From: Nocardia harenae NBRC 108248
Lineage (GTDB): Bacteria > Actinomycetota > Actinomycetes > Mycobacteriales > Mycobacteriaceae
Length of the DNA: 64,000 nt
NCBI RefSeq assembly: GCF_001612885.1
Contig: NZ_BDBH01000011.1
Span: 327,299 to 391,298, forward strand
Direction of reading: 5' to 3'
Below are positions 45,301-52,083 of the stretch, piece by piece. A program made the translations under genes and the position numbers. Within the stretch, counting starts at the first letter, position 1; each line of letters starts with the position of its first letter. Under the pieces are notes generated by a model, which was given only the letters and a program-made list of their open reading frames with translations, searched no databases and was not told the origin of the DNA.

Positions 45301-45861
45301 GCCGGGGCACAGCAAGGAGCGAACCGGAGCACGCCGCGCCCGGCTGATCAGGACGCACCACAGCGAGTGGACCGCGAGGCACCTCCGCAAGCGGACCGCG
45401 ACGTGCCGCCGAGCGCGGACCGGAACACGCAACCGCAGGCTGACCGGACCACCGACCCGAACACACCGGGAGAGCAACCACCCGGCTTCGGCGGCTGGAG
45501 CGCCGCAACCCTCCAGCACAACCCCGACACCCTCCCCCCGCGCCGCAGCGTCTACGGCCCCCCACCGGTCCCCCGCGGCCAGGGCGGCATAATCGGCGAC
45601 CCCGGCTACCGCGGCGCCCTGTACGACCTCGGCCTCGCCATGTACCGCCGCGGCGATACCGGGTCCGCCCGCGGCCTGCTGACCCAGGCCGCGGAGGCGG
45701 GGCACGTGGCCGCCGCCTACGACCTCGGCTCCCTGCTGCGCGACGAGGGCGACACCACCGGCGCGGAGGCGTGGTGGCGCGCCGCGGCGGCGCACGGTGA
45801 GCCGCGGGCGGCGGCGAGCCTGAAGGAACTGCGCGAGGGCGGAAAAACAACTCGCGAGTGA
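42337..45861 (+). CDS. Very large low-complexity protein with globular N-terminus and Sel1-like C-terminus
   Basis: A 1174-residue protein from ATG 42337. Residues 1-215 look globular (QWYERHSPPGKILATQYTSA, NSAEALFTLTPVWVDDRGVQ, NYGILVEHLPDGRV). Residues about 215-1085 are an intrinsically disordered region rich in Ala, Gly, Pro, Arg, Asp and Gln with tandem repeats: four 14-residue units at 43636-43803, five 17-residue units at 44485-44739, and a DR-rich section (PADRAGPQ-type) after 45190. Residues about 1088-1165 form two Sel1/TPR-like repeats (ALYDLGLAMYRRGDTGSARG, AAYDLGSLLRDEGDTTGAEA). I do not recognise the N-terminus. It ends 27 bp before the erm leader ORF. Confidence 0.8.
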   Translation: MTESYAQWYERHSPPGKILATQYTSADPIRYNGSLVYPMYSEEFGTPGARLAMTALSAAPPAGLRGWGIGLSVLDGHLRFDGRRLGGIDVWGDALATGLSIELAGNSAEALFTLTPVWVDDRGVQKSWEGNYGILVEHLPDGRVTLWCSVGEGPPNFANLVVEISTRALDAEPAAPQENEAQLLDDQYVTLPVRYRAERPDGGRVVLVDTAEVPDAPEAKAARRGGGWVSRRDYAPPADGSAGRWDRQAPAESAVRRPSGELPPVPEGLGEESPFGPGVGADVVAPAKGGPGFGAQGAGSGRDAGQSVEQGLGRVPVRRGDAAGAGQVPSGGEAPQFGRRSPESDSGGAGSGRQAAATAPAAGAGTDERAASVPVGGRADSPVAGFGRGPAERRPEAERQAEQRRAGAGGFELGEPSRPAAGEPVPGGRGERRAESGTEAVAPSGRRAEFGSEAAAESGRRVESGPVAAAESGRRVESDSEAVAKSGRQGDEPSRNDRKRAGGQHALPTRAGRRPDIRESRYGQRPTAAGEKLTGRHGQGRPPATGARPSAPGANLAAGLHGMRGDESDQRRESFAARLQALRGDRAAGTAAARGGHKEELGATAPQTGSGQVADAAPPGVGGRPQAAATGAAAPAPRGGERPTRAAPGSGSTARQPGQTPSGVGTSAPVAQGRQRPSEGRESTPGPRSADGQQTSVPAGTSAPRAEGRQSTTARSSTASQSGATPDTTAAGGSTASQGGATPDRAAAGGSTASQSGATPDRAAAGSNTASQGRAAPDTTTAGSSTVSQSGAAPDRAAAGTDAYRQPEQAARGGEAAGARPEERRGGIASGGSAVAVPGGVRSEAGSIAPQAGSPNPGVTDAGAAARGAGMRPNPAAPDAGTPTPRVDTRPVQEVADGGAAPPQAVRPPRKVAPRPGAAGPGAGAQEATDRPTPQTADANPAPGQAAPIETRTADRSATRATDRSAPDPADRAGPQQLDRNAPRPADQAGAQQGANRSTPRPADQDAPQRVDREAPPQADRDVPPSADRNTQPQADRTTDPNTPGEQPPGFGGWSAATLQHNPDTLPPRRSVYGPPPVPRGQGGIIGDPGYRGALYDLGLAMYRRGDTGSARGLLTQAAEAGHVAAAYDLGSLLRDEGDTTGAEAWWRAAAAHGEPRAAASLKELREGGKTTRE
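43636..43803 (+). repeat. Four 42-bp (14-residue) coding tandem repeats
   Basis: In frame within the low-complexity protein: four consecutive units of the form (A/V)ES-G-x-EA(V/A)A-x-SGRR, with small substitutions. The DNA copies are similar but not identical, so the array is not very recent. Confidence 0.8.
44485..44739 (+). repeat. Five 51-bp (17-residue) coding tandem repeats
   Basis: In-frame array with consensus STASQSGATPDRAAAGG. Copies alternate S/G after Q and RAAA/TTxA near the end, so units 1 and 4 and units 2, 3 and 5 are most alike, as if higher-order duplication had occurred. Copy number may vary between strains. Confidence 0.9.
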
Positions 45862-45881
45862 AGTGCCGGATGCGCTAGCGT
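45843..45881 (+). promoter_or_regulatory. Candidate promoter of the erm leader transcript
   Basis: TAGCGT at 45876-45881 fits a -10 box and would place transcription start at about 45888-45889, exactly at the leader ATG (a leaderless start). An AAAAA tract (45843-45847) lies upstream of the -35 zone, as in WhiB7-dependent promoters; the -35 itself is poor. WhiB7 control is inference. Confidence 0.4.
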
Positions 45882-45888
45882 CCCCGGC

Positions 45889-45972
45889 ATGGGAGGTAGC
45901 CCCGGTGAGTTCCGCGCGGTCGTGAGCGCGCGTTCGATGCCGTCCGCCCGCTTGCGCCGCGCCGCCGCCTAG
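45889..45972 (+). CDS. erm leader peptide (27 residues, RLR arrest motif)
   Basis: A 27-codon ORF between the large protein gene and erm. It starts MGGSPGEFRAVVSARS and ends in SARLRRAAA before TAG 45970-45972. RLR is the macrolide-dependent arrest motif of the ErmD-class leader peptides (an Arg/Lys-x-Arg/Lys pattern that stalls drug-bound ribosomes). The AVV tripeptide also recalls the IAVV class. Residues 21-23 are RLR (bases 45949-45957), and their codons form one arm of a predicted stem (45953-45959 with 45979-45985). Its position, size and motif fit a sensor for drug-induced translation attenuation. Confidence 0.75.
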   Translation: MGGSPGEFRAVVSARSMPSARLRRAAA

Positions 45973-46080
45973 GCCCGCCGGCGCACCGAACTCCCCCGGC
46001 CTGCGGTGCAGGCCGTACACAGCCGTGCCCGGCATGGGTCAGGCGCCTTCACCGGTTCCCGATTCGCCTTCTGCCGAAGG
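45953..46080 (+). promoter_or_regulatory. Candidate erm translation attenuator
   Basis: Three stems can be drawn. Stem A: TGCGCCG (45953-45959) with CGGCGCA (45979-45985), overlapping the RLR codons. Stem B: CGGCCTGC (45997-46004) with GCAGGCCG (46008-46015). Stem C: CCTTC (46067-46071) with GAAGG (46076-46080), which hides the erm Shine-Dalgarno. If a stalled ribosome opens A, GCACCG (45983-45988) can pair with CGGTGC (46004-46009) and break B. A second CCTTC at 46046-46050 is an alternative partner for the Shine-Dalgarno. Confidence 0.6.
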
Positions 46081-46086
46081 ACCCCC

Positions 46087-46872
46087 ATGCCTCGCCACCG
46101 AGGCCAGGCGCGCGTGCGCGCCCGGCTGTCCCAGAATTTCCTCGTCGACCCGGCGGCCGTGCGCACGATCGTGCGCGCCGCCCAGCTGCACCCCTCCGAC
46201 CTCGTACTCGAACCCGGGCCGGGGGCTGGCGCGCTCACCCGCGCACTCCTGCGCGAAGCGGGCCGCGTACGCGCCTACGAACTCGATCAGCGGCACGCCA
46301 GGCGGCTCAGCGTCCGCTACCGGGAGAATCCGCGAATCTCCATCGAGCACCGCGACTTCCGCACGGTACGACCTCCGGCGGAACCGTTCGCGGTGGTCGC
46401 GAACATCCCGTTCGCGGCGAGCACCGACATCCTGCGCTGGTGCCTCGAAGCACCGAGGCTGACCGCGGCCACCCTGCTCACCCAGCGCGAGTTCGCGCGC
46501 AAACACAGCGGCGACTACGGCCGCTGGTCCCGGCTGACGGTAACGCATTGGCCGCAGCTGGAATTCGCGCTCGGCCCGCGGGTGGGCAGGCACAGCTTCC
46601 ACCCGGTCCCCGCGGTGGAGGCAGCGGTCCTGCTCGTGCGCCGCCGGACCGAACCGCTGCTTCCGGCCGGAGCCATCACCGGCTACCGCCGCCTGGTCGA
46701 CCTCGGTTTCACGGGCAGAGGCGGCTCGTTCGCCGCCTCACTCGCCCGCGAATATCCGCGCAGCACAGTCCGAAAGGCCTGTTGCGCAGCGCAACTGGCA
46801 CCGGAAACGCCGGTGGGGCTGGTGCACCCCCGGCAATGGCTGACCGTCCACCGAACCCTCACACCGGGGTGA
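46087..46872 (+). CDS. erm: Erm 23S rRNA adenine N6-methyltransferase (MLS resistance)
   Basis: A 261-residue SAM-dependent methylase. It has the Erm opening RARLSQNFLVDPAAV (residues 11-25), SAM motif I VLEPGPGAGALT (40-51), the acidic YELDQRHA, and the catalytic NIPF at 106-109, followed by a typical Erm C-terminal domain. Erm proteins methylate A2058 of 23S rRNA and give macrolide-lincosamide-streptogramin B resistance. KsgA (rRNA dimethyltransferase) is the alternative, but QNFLVD with the basic short N-terminus and the leader ORF favour Erm. ATG 46087 has GAAGG six bases upstream. The 3' end overlaps ectD by 14 bp, convergent. Confidence 0.9.
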   Translation: MPRHRGQARVRARLSQNFLVDPAAVRTIVRAAQLHPSDLVLEPGPGAGALTRALLREAGRVRAYELDQRHARRLSVRYRENPRISIEHRDFRTVRPPAEPFAVVANIPFAASTDILRWCLEAPRLTAATLLTQREFARKHSGDYGRWSRLTVTHWPQLEFALGPRVGRHSFHPVPAVEAAVLLVRRRTEPLLPAGAITGYRRLVDLGFTGRGGSFAASLAREYPRSTVRKACCAAQLAPETPVGLVHPRQWLTVHRTLTPG

Positions 46873-47758
46873 AATCCCGGGCAGCGATATAGTCCGGCCG
46901 CGCCGCGGGCGCCGCATACGGCTCCCGCAGCGCGTTCTCCACACTGTTGAACACCAGGAAGATATTCGACCGCGGGAACGGCGTGATGTTGTTCCCCGAC
47001 CCGTGCATGAGGTTCGAGTCGAAGAGCAGCGCCGACCCCGCCTCCCCGGTGAACTGGGTGATCCCGTGCCGCGCGGCCAGGGCGGTGATGTCCTCCCGCG
47101 TCGGCACCCCGATCTCCTGCTCGCGCAGCGACTCCCGGTAGTGCTCGGCGGGGGTGCTGCCGAGGCAGGGGACGAAGGTGCGGTGCGAGCCGGGCAGCAC
47201 CATGAGGCTGCCGTTGATCGGGTAGTTGTCGGTGAGCGCGATGGAGAGGCTCACGGCACGCGGCGCGGGCATGCCGTCCTCGGCGTGCCAGGTCTCGAAG
47301 TCCGAGTGCCAGTAGAAGCCGTTGCCGCGGAATCCGGGCATCAGGTTGACCCGGGTCTGGTGCAGGTAGACCTCGGAGCCGAGGACCTGGCGGGCCAGGT
47401 CGACGATCCGGGGCTGCCGCACCAGCTCGGCGATGGCGGCGCTGAGCCGGTGCACCTCGAAGATGGAGCGCACCTCGCGCGACGATTTCTCCACGATGAG
47501 GCGGTCGTCGTCGGCGAGGGCCGGGTCCGCGGCGAGACGCTCGATCTCGCCGGCGAACTCGGCGACCTCCGTGGGCGAGAGCAGCGCGTCGAAGACGGCG
47601 AAGCCGTCGTCCTCGAAGCGCCGCAGCTCCCCGGTCTCGACCTTCCCCCAAACCGTCGGATCCGGGCGCTCCACGTGCGCCGCCCTGGTGGGCAGCCGGG
47701 TGGGGTAGCGGTCGGTGCGGTCGGTGCCGGTTTCGATTCCTTCGTGCACGAGGGTCAC
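46859..47758 (-). CDS. ectD: Ectoine hydroxylase EctD
   Basis: A 299-residue Fe(II)/2-oxoglutarate dioxygenase converting ectoine to 5-hydroxyectoine. The EctD signature FYWHSDFETWHAEDGMP contains the iron-binding His and Asp; the second histidine lies in LFDSNLMHGSGNNITPFPRS. It starts at GTG 47758 behind AAAGGA, 14 bp after ectC. As the last gene of ectABCD it uses the ectoine made by EctABC. Confidence 0.95.
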   Translation of the reverse strand: MTLVHEGIETGTDRTDRYPTRLPTRAAHVERPDPTVWGKVETGELRRFEDDGFAVFDALLSPTEVAEFAGEIERLAADPALADDDRLIVEKSSREVRSIFEVHRLSAAIAELVRQPRIVDLARQVLGSEVYLHQTRVNLMPGFRGNGFYWHSDFETWHAEDGMPAPRAVSLSIALTDNYPINGSLMVLPGSHRTFVPCLGSTPAEHYRESLREQEIGVPTREDITALAARHGITQFTGEAGSALLFDSNLMHGSGNNITPFPRSNIFLVFNSVENALREPYAAPAARPDYIAARDFTPV

Positions 47759-47772
47759 GGTGTGACGTCCTT

Positions 47773-48165
47773 TCAGCTGGTCACCTCGACGAGCGGGTAG
47801 ACACCGTTCTCGTCGTGGACCTCCTGTCCGGTGACGGGCGGGTTGAACACGCACAGCATGCGCAGCTGGGTGCGCGCCTCGAGCCGGTGCTTCTCGTGCC
47901 CGTTCAACAGGTACATCGAGCCGGGGCCGAGGTCGTAGGTGACGTCGTTGTCGAGGTCGTGCAGCGTGCCCTCGCCCTGCACCAGCCACACCGCCTCGAC
48001 GTGGTTCAGGTAGTGGAAGACGTGGGTCGAGCCTGCCTCGATGGTGGTCTCGTGGAAACTGAAGCCGACGCCGTCACCGCCGAGCACGATGCGCTTGCTG
48101 CGCCAGCCCTCGCCGGCCACATCGCGCTCGGTACCGGTGATCTCCTGAGTGGTTCTGACGATCAC
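47773..48165 (-). CDS. ectC: L-ectoine synthase EctC
   Basis: A 130-residue cupin enzyme that cyclises N-gamma-acetyl-diaminobutyrate to ectoine. Opening MIVRTTQEITGTERDVAGEG, GVGFSFHETTIEAGSTHVFH, HYLNHVEAVWLVQGEGTLHD and the YLLNGHEKHRLEA segment are diagnostic. Its start overlaps ectB (four bases), so expression is coupled. Confidence 0.97.
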   Translation of the reverse strand: MIVRTTQEITGTERDVAGEGWRSKRIVLGGDGVGFSFHETTIEAGSTHVFHYLNHVEAVWLVQGEGTLHDLDNDVTYDLGPGSMYLLNGHEKHRLEARTQLRMLCVFNPPVTGQEVHDENGVYPLVEVTS

Positions 48166-49430
48166 GCTCGTCCTCCCATCACGTTGTCGACGGCCGCGCC
48201 GAGCCGGGCGAGGCCCTCGGTGAGCTCGTCGCCGGTCAGGGTCAGCGGCGGCAGCAGCTTGACGACCTCGTCCATGGAGCCCGAGGTCTCCACCAGCAGG
48301 CCGCGCTCGAACGCCGCCTGACCGACCTTGCCTGCCTGGCCCGGATCATCGAAGACCAGGCCGTGCACCATACCGCGGCCGCGGGTGGAGAGACCAGGGA
48401 AGTTCTCCGCGAGCCTGCCCAGCTCGGCGGCGACCTGCTCGCCGTTCGCGAGCGTGGCCCGCTCCAGCTTGTCGTCGCTCCAGTAGTGCTTCAGCGCGGC
48501 CGTCGCGGTGACGAAGGCCGGGTTGTTGCCGCGGAAGGTGCCGTTGTGCTCGCCCGGATTCCACTGGTCGTGCTCCGGCTTGAAGAGCACCAGCGCCATC
48601 GGCAGGCCGTACCCGCCGATCGACTTGGAGAGCGTCACGATGTCCGGGGTGATGCCCGCGGTCTCGAAGGAGAAGAACGGGCCGGTGCGGCCGCAGCCCA
48701 TCTGCACGTCGTCGACGATCAGCAGGATGCCGCGCGCGGAGCAGAGCTCGGCCAGGTGCCGCAGCCACTCCGGGCGGGCCAGGTTCACGCCGCCCTCGCC
48801 CTGCACGGTCTCGACGATCACCGCGGCCGGGCGGTCGAAGCCGGACGAGGTGTCGTCCAGCACCCGCTCCATCCACTGGAAGTCGGCGACGGTGTTGTCG
48901 AAGTAGCCGTCGTAGGGCATCGGGGTGGCGTGCACCAGGGGCACGCCCGCGCCCGCGCGCTTGGCGGCGTTGCCGGTGACCGAGAGCGCGCCGAGCGTCA
49001 TGCCGTGGAAGGCGTTGGTGAAGCTCAGGATGGTCTTGCGGCCGGTGATCTTGCGGGCCAGCTTGAGCGCGGCCTCGACCGCGTTGGCGCCGGTCGGGCC
49101 GGGGAACTGCACCTTGTAGTCCAGCCCGCGCGGGGCGAGCAGGGTGTCGCGGACGGTGGTCAGCAGTTCCCGCTTGGCCACGGTGGACATGTCGAGGCCG
49201 TGGGTGATTCCGTCGCTCGCGATGTAATCGAGCAGCGGCTTCTTGAGCAGGTCGTTGTTGTGGCCGTAGTTCAGCGCGCCTGCGCCTGCGAAGAAATCGA
49301 GGAAATCCCTGCCCTCCTCGTCCTTCAGCCAGGCGCCCTTGGCGGTGGTGAAGACGGTCGGCCAGGAGCGGCAGTAGCCCCGGACATTGGACTCGAGGCT
49401 CTCGAAGATGGTGGTCTCGGCGGTGATCAT
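48162..49430 (-). CDS. ectB: Diaminobutyrate-2-oxoglutarate transaminase EctB
   Basis: A 422-residue PLP-dependent class III aminotransferase making L-2,4-diaminobutyrate from aspartate semialdehyde. The PLP lysine lies in VTLSKSIGGYGLPMALVLF; other landmarks are FAGAGALNYGHNN, PGPTGANAVEAALKLARK, ETVQGEGGVN and IVDDVQMGCGRTGPFF. It overlaps ectA upstream and ectC downstream by four bases each. Confidence 0.97.
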   Translation of the reverse strand: MITAETTIFESLESNVRGYCRSWPTVFTTAKGAWLKDEEGRDFLDFFAGAGALNYGHNNDLLKKPLLDYIASDGITHGLDMSTVAKRELLTTVRDTLLAPRGLDYKVQFPGPTGANAVEAALKLARKITGRKTILSFTNAFHGMTLGALSVTGNAAKRAGAGVPLVHATPMPYDGYFDNTVADFQWMERVLDDTSSGFDRPAAVIVETVQGEGGVNLARPEWLRHLAELCSARGILLIVDDVQMGCGRTGPFFSFETAGITPDIVTLSKSIGGYGLPMALVLFKPEHDQWNPGEHNGTFRGNNPAFVTATAALKHYWSDDKLERATLANGEQVAAELGRLAENFPGLSTRGRGMVHGLVFDDPGQAGKVGQAAFERGLLVETSGSMDEVVKLLPPLTLTGDELTEGLARLGAAVDNVMGGRA

Positions 49431-49969
49431 CGGTGCTCCTCGGGGGTGATCGGGGCGATGGTGTAGAGGTCCTCGGCTTCATGGTTGTCCGGGAAGGCCG
49501 AGGGATCGAAAAGGGGGCGCTTGGTCATGTCGGCGCCGCGCTTGCGGGCGACCGAGCCGAACATCGCGATCGATGCCTCGTTGTCCGGGGAGACCGTGGT
49601 CTCCAGGATCGAGACGCCGGCGGCGGCGGTGTCGTCCAGCAGTTTGTGCAGCAGCGCGGTGCCGGTGCCCTTGCCGCGCTGCGAGGGGTCGACCGCCACC
49701 TGCCAGACGAAGACGGTGTCCGGCGCCTTGGGGCGGACGAAGCCGATCACGAACCCGACGACCTCGCCGTCCACCTCGGCGACCACCGAGGTGGCCGGGA
49801 AATCACGGCACCAGAGCAGGTAGGCGTAGCTCGAGTTGGCGTCGAGCACCTGCGAGTCCTTGGCGATCCGCCAGATCTGCGCGGCGTCGCCCACCCGGGG
49901 CGCGCGCAGCACGGTTCTGCCGCGGCCGGTCGCGCGCTCGGCGGGCAGGGACAGGGTTGGCGTTGACAT
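49427..49969 (-). CDS. ectA: Diaminobutyrate acetyltransferase EctA
   Basis: A 180-residue GNAT acetyltransferase, first enzyme specific to ectoine synthesis after EctB. Motifs are LDANSSYAYLLWCRDFPATS, FVWQVAVDPSQRGKGTGTAL (acetyl-CoA loop) and ETTVSPDNEASIAMFGSVAR. It begins the ectABCD operon. ATG 49969 follows GAGGGAGA. The 150-bp upstream region separates it from a co-oriented response regulator; no clear osmo-type promoter could be assigned by eye. Confidence 0.97.
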   Translation of the reverse strand: MSTPTLSLPAERATGRGRTVLRAPRVGDAAQIWRIAKDSQVLDANSSYAYLLWCRDFPATSVVAEVDGEVVGFVIGFVRPKAPDTVFVWQVAVDPSQRGKGTGTALLHKLLDDTAAAGVSILETTVSPDNEASIAMFGSVARKRGADMTKRPLFDPSAFPDNHEAEDLYTIAPITPEEHR

Positions 49970-50115
49970 ACATCTCCCTCGTCGGGTTCGTGTACTCGTC
50001 CAGGCTTGCGAAGGAACGTTGAGCTGAACCGGTCGAGTTGGTTACGGTCGCGTGACATTGCCAGTGAAGGCGTGACATGCGTCTCTTCTCGGTGGAAAAT
50101 GGAACACTTCGTTTT

Positions 50116-50826
50116 TCACTGCTGGAGGTCGAGGCGGTAGCCGAGACCGCGCACGGTCACCACGATTCTGGGCTCGGAGGGGTCGCGTTCGATCTTGGTC
50201 CGCAGTCTCCGCATGTGGACGTCGACGATCCGCTCGTCGCCGAAGAACCCGCGCTCCCAGACGTTGTCCAGCAGCGTCTGCCTGCTGAGCACCCGGCCAG
50301 GAGTCTCGGCGAGTTCGCAGAGCAGCCGGAACTCGGTGAGCGTGAGGTGCAGCTCCTCGTCGCCCCTGCGTACCGCGCCCGCGGCGGGCGCGAGCACCAG
50401 CGGCCGCTCGGGGTCGGCCTCGAGCACCAGTTCGCGATCGCCCGCGCGCTCGGCGGCGAAGCCCGCCCTGCGGCGCAGTGCCCGCATGCGGGCCGTCATC
50501 TCCTTGATCTCGAACGGCTTCGCCAGGAAGTCGTCCGCGCCTGCCTCCAGCGCGGCCACCACGTCGTGGGTGTCGTCGCGGGCGCTGACCACGATGATCG
50601 GGACGTCGTGGTCCCTGCGGATCTCGCGGATGCAGTCGAAGCCATCGGCCTCGCCCATCACGAGGTCGACGATCATGACATCTGGTACGCCGTTGGTACG
50701 CAGTTGGTCCAGCGCGTGCCCCACTTCACCGGCCTCGGCGACAGCATAGCCCTCGTCCTCCATGGCCAGGCGCAGTGCGCCTCGCACCCGGGTATCGTCC
50801 TCGACGATCATCAGATTCGCGCTCAC
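50116..50826 (-). CDS. OmpR-family response regulator (orphan)
   Basis: A 236-residue two-component regulator. The receiver domain has the acidic pair in MIVEDDTRVRG, the phospho-acceptor in VMIVDLVMGEADGF, and the lysine in FLAKPFE; a winged-helix DNA-binding domain follows (LHLTLTEFRLLCELAETPGR, DERIVDVHMRRLRTKIE, VTVRGLGYRL). AGAGGA lies six bases before GTG 50826, which I prefer to ATG 50832. No histidine kinase gene is present nearby. It is upstream of and co-oriented with ectABCD, so a role in osmoregulation is possible but unproven. Confidence 0.88.
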   Translation of the reverse strand: MSANLMIVEDDTRVRGALRLAMEDEGYAVAEAGEVGHALDQLRTNGVPDVMIVDLVMGEADGFDCIREIRRDHDVPIIVVSARDDTHDVVAALEAGADDFLAKPFEIKEMTARMRALRRRAGFAAERAGDRELVLEADPERPLVLAPAAGAVRRGDEELHLTLTEFRLLCELAETPGRVLSRQTLLDNVWERGFFGDERIVDVHMRRLRTKIERDPSEPRIVVTVRGLGYRLDLQQ

Positions 50827-51001
50827 TACCATTCCTCTGCCGACAGGCGCGGAGCTGCCGCGACGAGGAGAATCGCACCCTCGCCCCGGCGCATCGCCGC
50901 GCTCCGAGCATTGCCGCCGGGGCTGGGGCATCGGCCCGCCCGGCTGTATTGCGGTTACCCGGCCGCCTTCGACAGTAAACAGTTCGTAACACTGGGACGG
51001 G

Positions 51002-51034
51002 CGCACATCTACTGAGCGCAGTAGTAGATGTGCG
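51002..51034. repeat. Perfect inverted repeat with an alternative inner hairpin
   Basis: CGCACATCTACT (51002-51013) pairs perfectly with AGTAGATGTGCG (51023-51034). A shorter alternative, CTACTG (51009-51014) with CAGTAG (51019-51024), uses overlapping bases, so the two are mutually exclusive. It lies about 175 bp upstream of the response regulator. It could be an operator, a structured 5' leader or a small-RNA element. Confidence 0.75.
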
Positions 51035-51509
51035 GTTCGGGCATCAACGTTCAGGGGGCTGCCAGACCATTACCGAGGCCCCGCCCCGACCCTCGAAAAC
51101 CCCCGGCGCACTGGGGTAACGCCGAGCCCGCAGGCGACGCGCGCGGCCCGTCGACCGTGCGCCCGTGGCGGGTGGCGCGGGGGGCGAGCCGAACGCAAAA
51201 GTGTGACCGGCGCCACAGCAAATTCGTGACGGAGGCCACCCGGTCCGGGGCCGATTCCGCTCCGTTTCGGACTGGAACCTCGGGTAGAGCGGCGGGCAGG
51301 GAAGTTGCTCGACGGCAGTCGGAGCACGCCCTGCGCGCGGACCGCGCCGCTGGTGGACCCCGCCCGGACCGGCACCGGCACCGGCGCCGGCGCCGGGTCG
51401 CGGTCACCGGGGATCGCGCCACGGTGGAGGTGCGCGGGCTGGGCCGCGGCGAGCACCGGCTCATCCCGGTCGCGGCGTGATTCGCCGCGCGATCACCCGC
51501 GGAGCGGCG
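51035..51509. other. Gene-free stretch
   Basis: About 475 bp without a supported gene. A plus-strand frame is open to TGA 51478-51480, and its last 24 codons (TGDRATVEVRGLGRGEHRLI and four more) look protein-like, but the part before contains a GGCACC-type simple repeat at about 51375-51405 and no motif. A decayed gene end is possible. Confidence 0.4.
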
Positions 51510-51899
51510 TCACCGCAGGCCGGGGACCGGGTGCTCGAGCCGGTTGAAGTTGCTCATGCTGCCGTCCGGGCGCTGCTCCTGGAACAGGAAGTTCAGCCTG
51601 CGGGCGTCGAAGGTGGCGAACCACTCCTCCCAGCCGACGCATTGCAGCACGGCGCCGCCGTAGCCGGGGAAGTCGAAGCGCAGCACGCCGAGCGCGCCGT
51701 TCAGGACGCTGCCCGGCATGGTGGCGGGGCGGGCGCCGCGCCGCTCGGCCCAGGAGCGGATCACCCGATGGTCGGTGGTGATCATGGTGCGGCCGGGGCG
51801 TTCCGGGCGCTGCTCGGGGGAGGTGATCTGCTGCGGGCGGTCGGCCTGGCTGCGGACCGGGGCCGCGGTGCGGATTCCCGGCAGTCGTCGATCGTCCAT
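51510..51899 (-). CDS. Conserved actinobacterial hypothetical protein
   Basis: A 129-residue protein with a strong ribosome site (GAGGAGG) before ATG 51899. The first 40 residues are basic and disordered; the rest is a compact domain with HRVIRSWAERRGARPATMPG, GVLRFDFPGYGG, WEEWFATFDARRLNFLFQEQ and a terminal NFNRLEHP. This pattern is familiar from uncharacterised mycobacterial and nocardial proteins. No function is known. A SigF-type promoter match lies 57 bp upstream, so it is a likely member of the general-stress regulon. Confidence 0.8.
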   Translation of the reverse strand: MDDRRLPGIRTAAPVRSQADRPQQITSPEQRPERPGRTMITTDHRVIRSWAERRGARPATMPGSVLNGALGVLRFDFPGYGGAVLQCVGWEEWFATFDARRLNFLFQEQRPDGSMSNFNRLEHPVPGLR

Positions 51900-51955
51900 G
51901 GCGACCTCCTCGCTGTGCGCGCCCGGCGGGCGGAACCGAACTCCCTCCCCTCCCG

Positions 51956-51982
51956 GTACCCGAGCCGCTCGCGGGGCAAACC
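51956..51982 (-). promoter_or_regulatory. Candidate SigF-type promoter
   Basis: On the minus strand GGTTT (51982-51978), 16 bases, then GGGTAC (51961-51956): a full consensus match. Transcription would begin near 51949, 50 bases upstream of ATG 51899. Confidence 0.75.
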
Positions 51983-52002
51983 GGCGCTGCGCCGCCGCGG
52001 GC

Positions 52003-52028
52003 GGATTCGGCGGATCCGGACCGGGTAG
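52003..52028 (+). promoter_or_regulatory. Weak SigF-like promoter match
   Basis: GGATT (52003-52007), 15 bases, GGGTAG (52023-52028): one mismatch in the -35. It is oriented toward the proline-rich gene at 52084. The same GGATT-N15-GGGTAG form recurs at 55087-55112. Confidence 0.4.
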
Positions 52029-52083
52029 CCCAATCGGGTGCATCGAGTCCGGGCCGCGCCCGGGCAGTGAGGAGGACGTCGCC

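Noticed and set aside
45997..46015. Hairpin as a simple terminator of the large upstream gene
   Set aside because: It lies after the leader ORF and fits better as part of the erm attenuator; termination cannot be excluded.
46087..46872. Assignment as KsgA
   Set aside because: KsgA is a housekeeping gene, usually near rnc/ispE-type genes and without leader peptide. The RARLSQNFLVD opening and leader ORF favour Erm.
51028..51480. A 150-codon plus-strand frame
   Set aside because: It crosses the inverted repeat and a simple-sequence stretch, has no ribosome site and no motif except a possibly protein-like tail.
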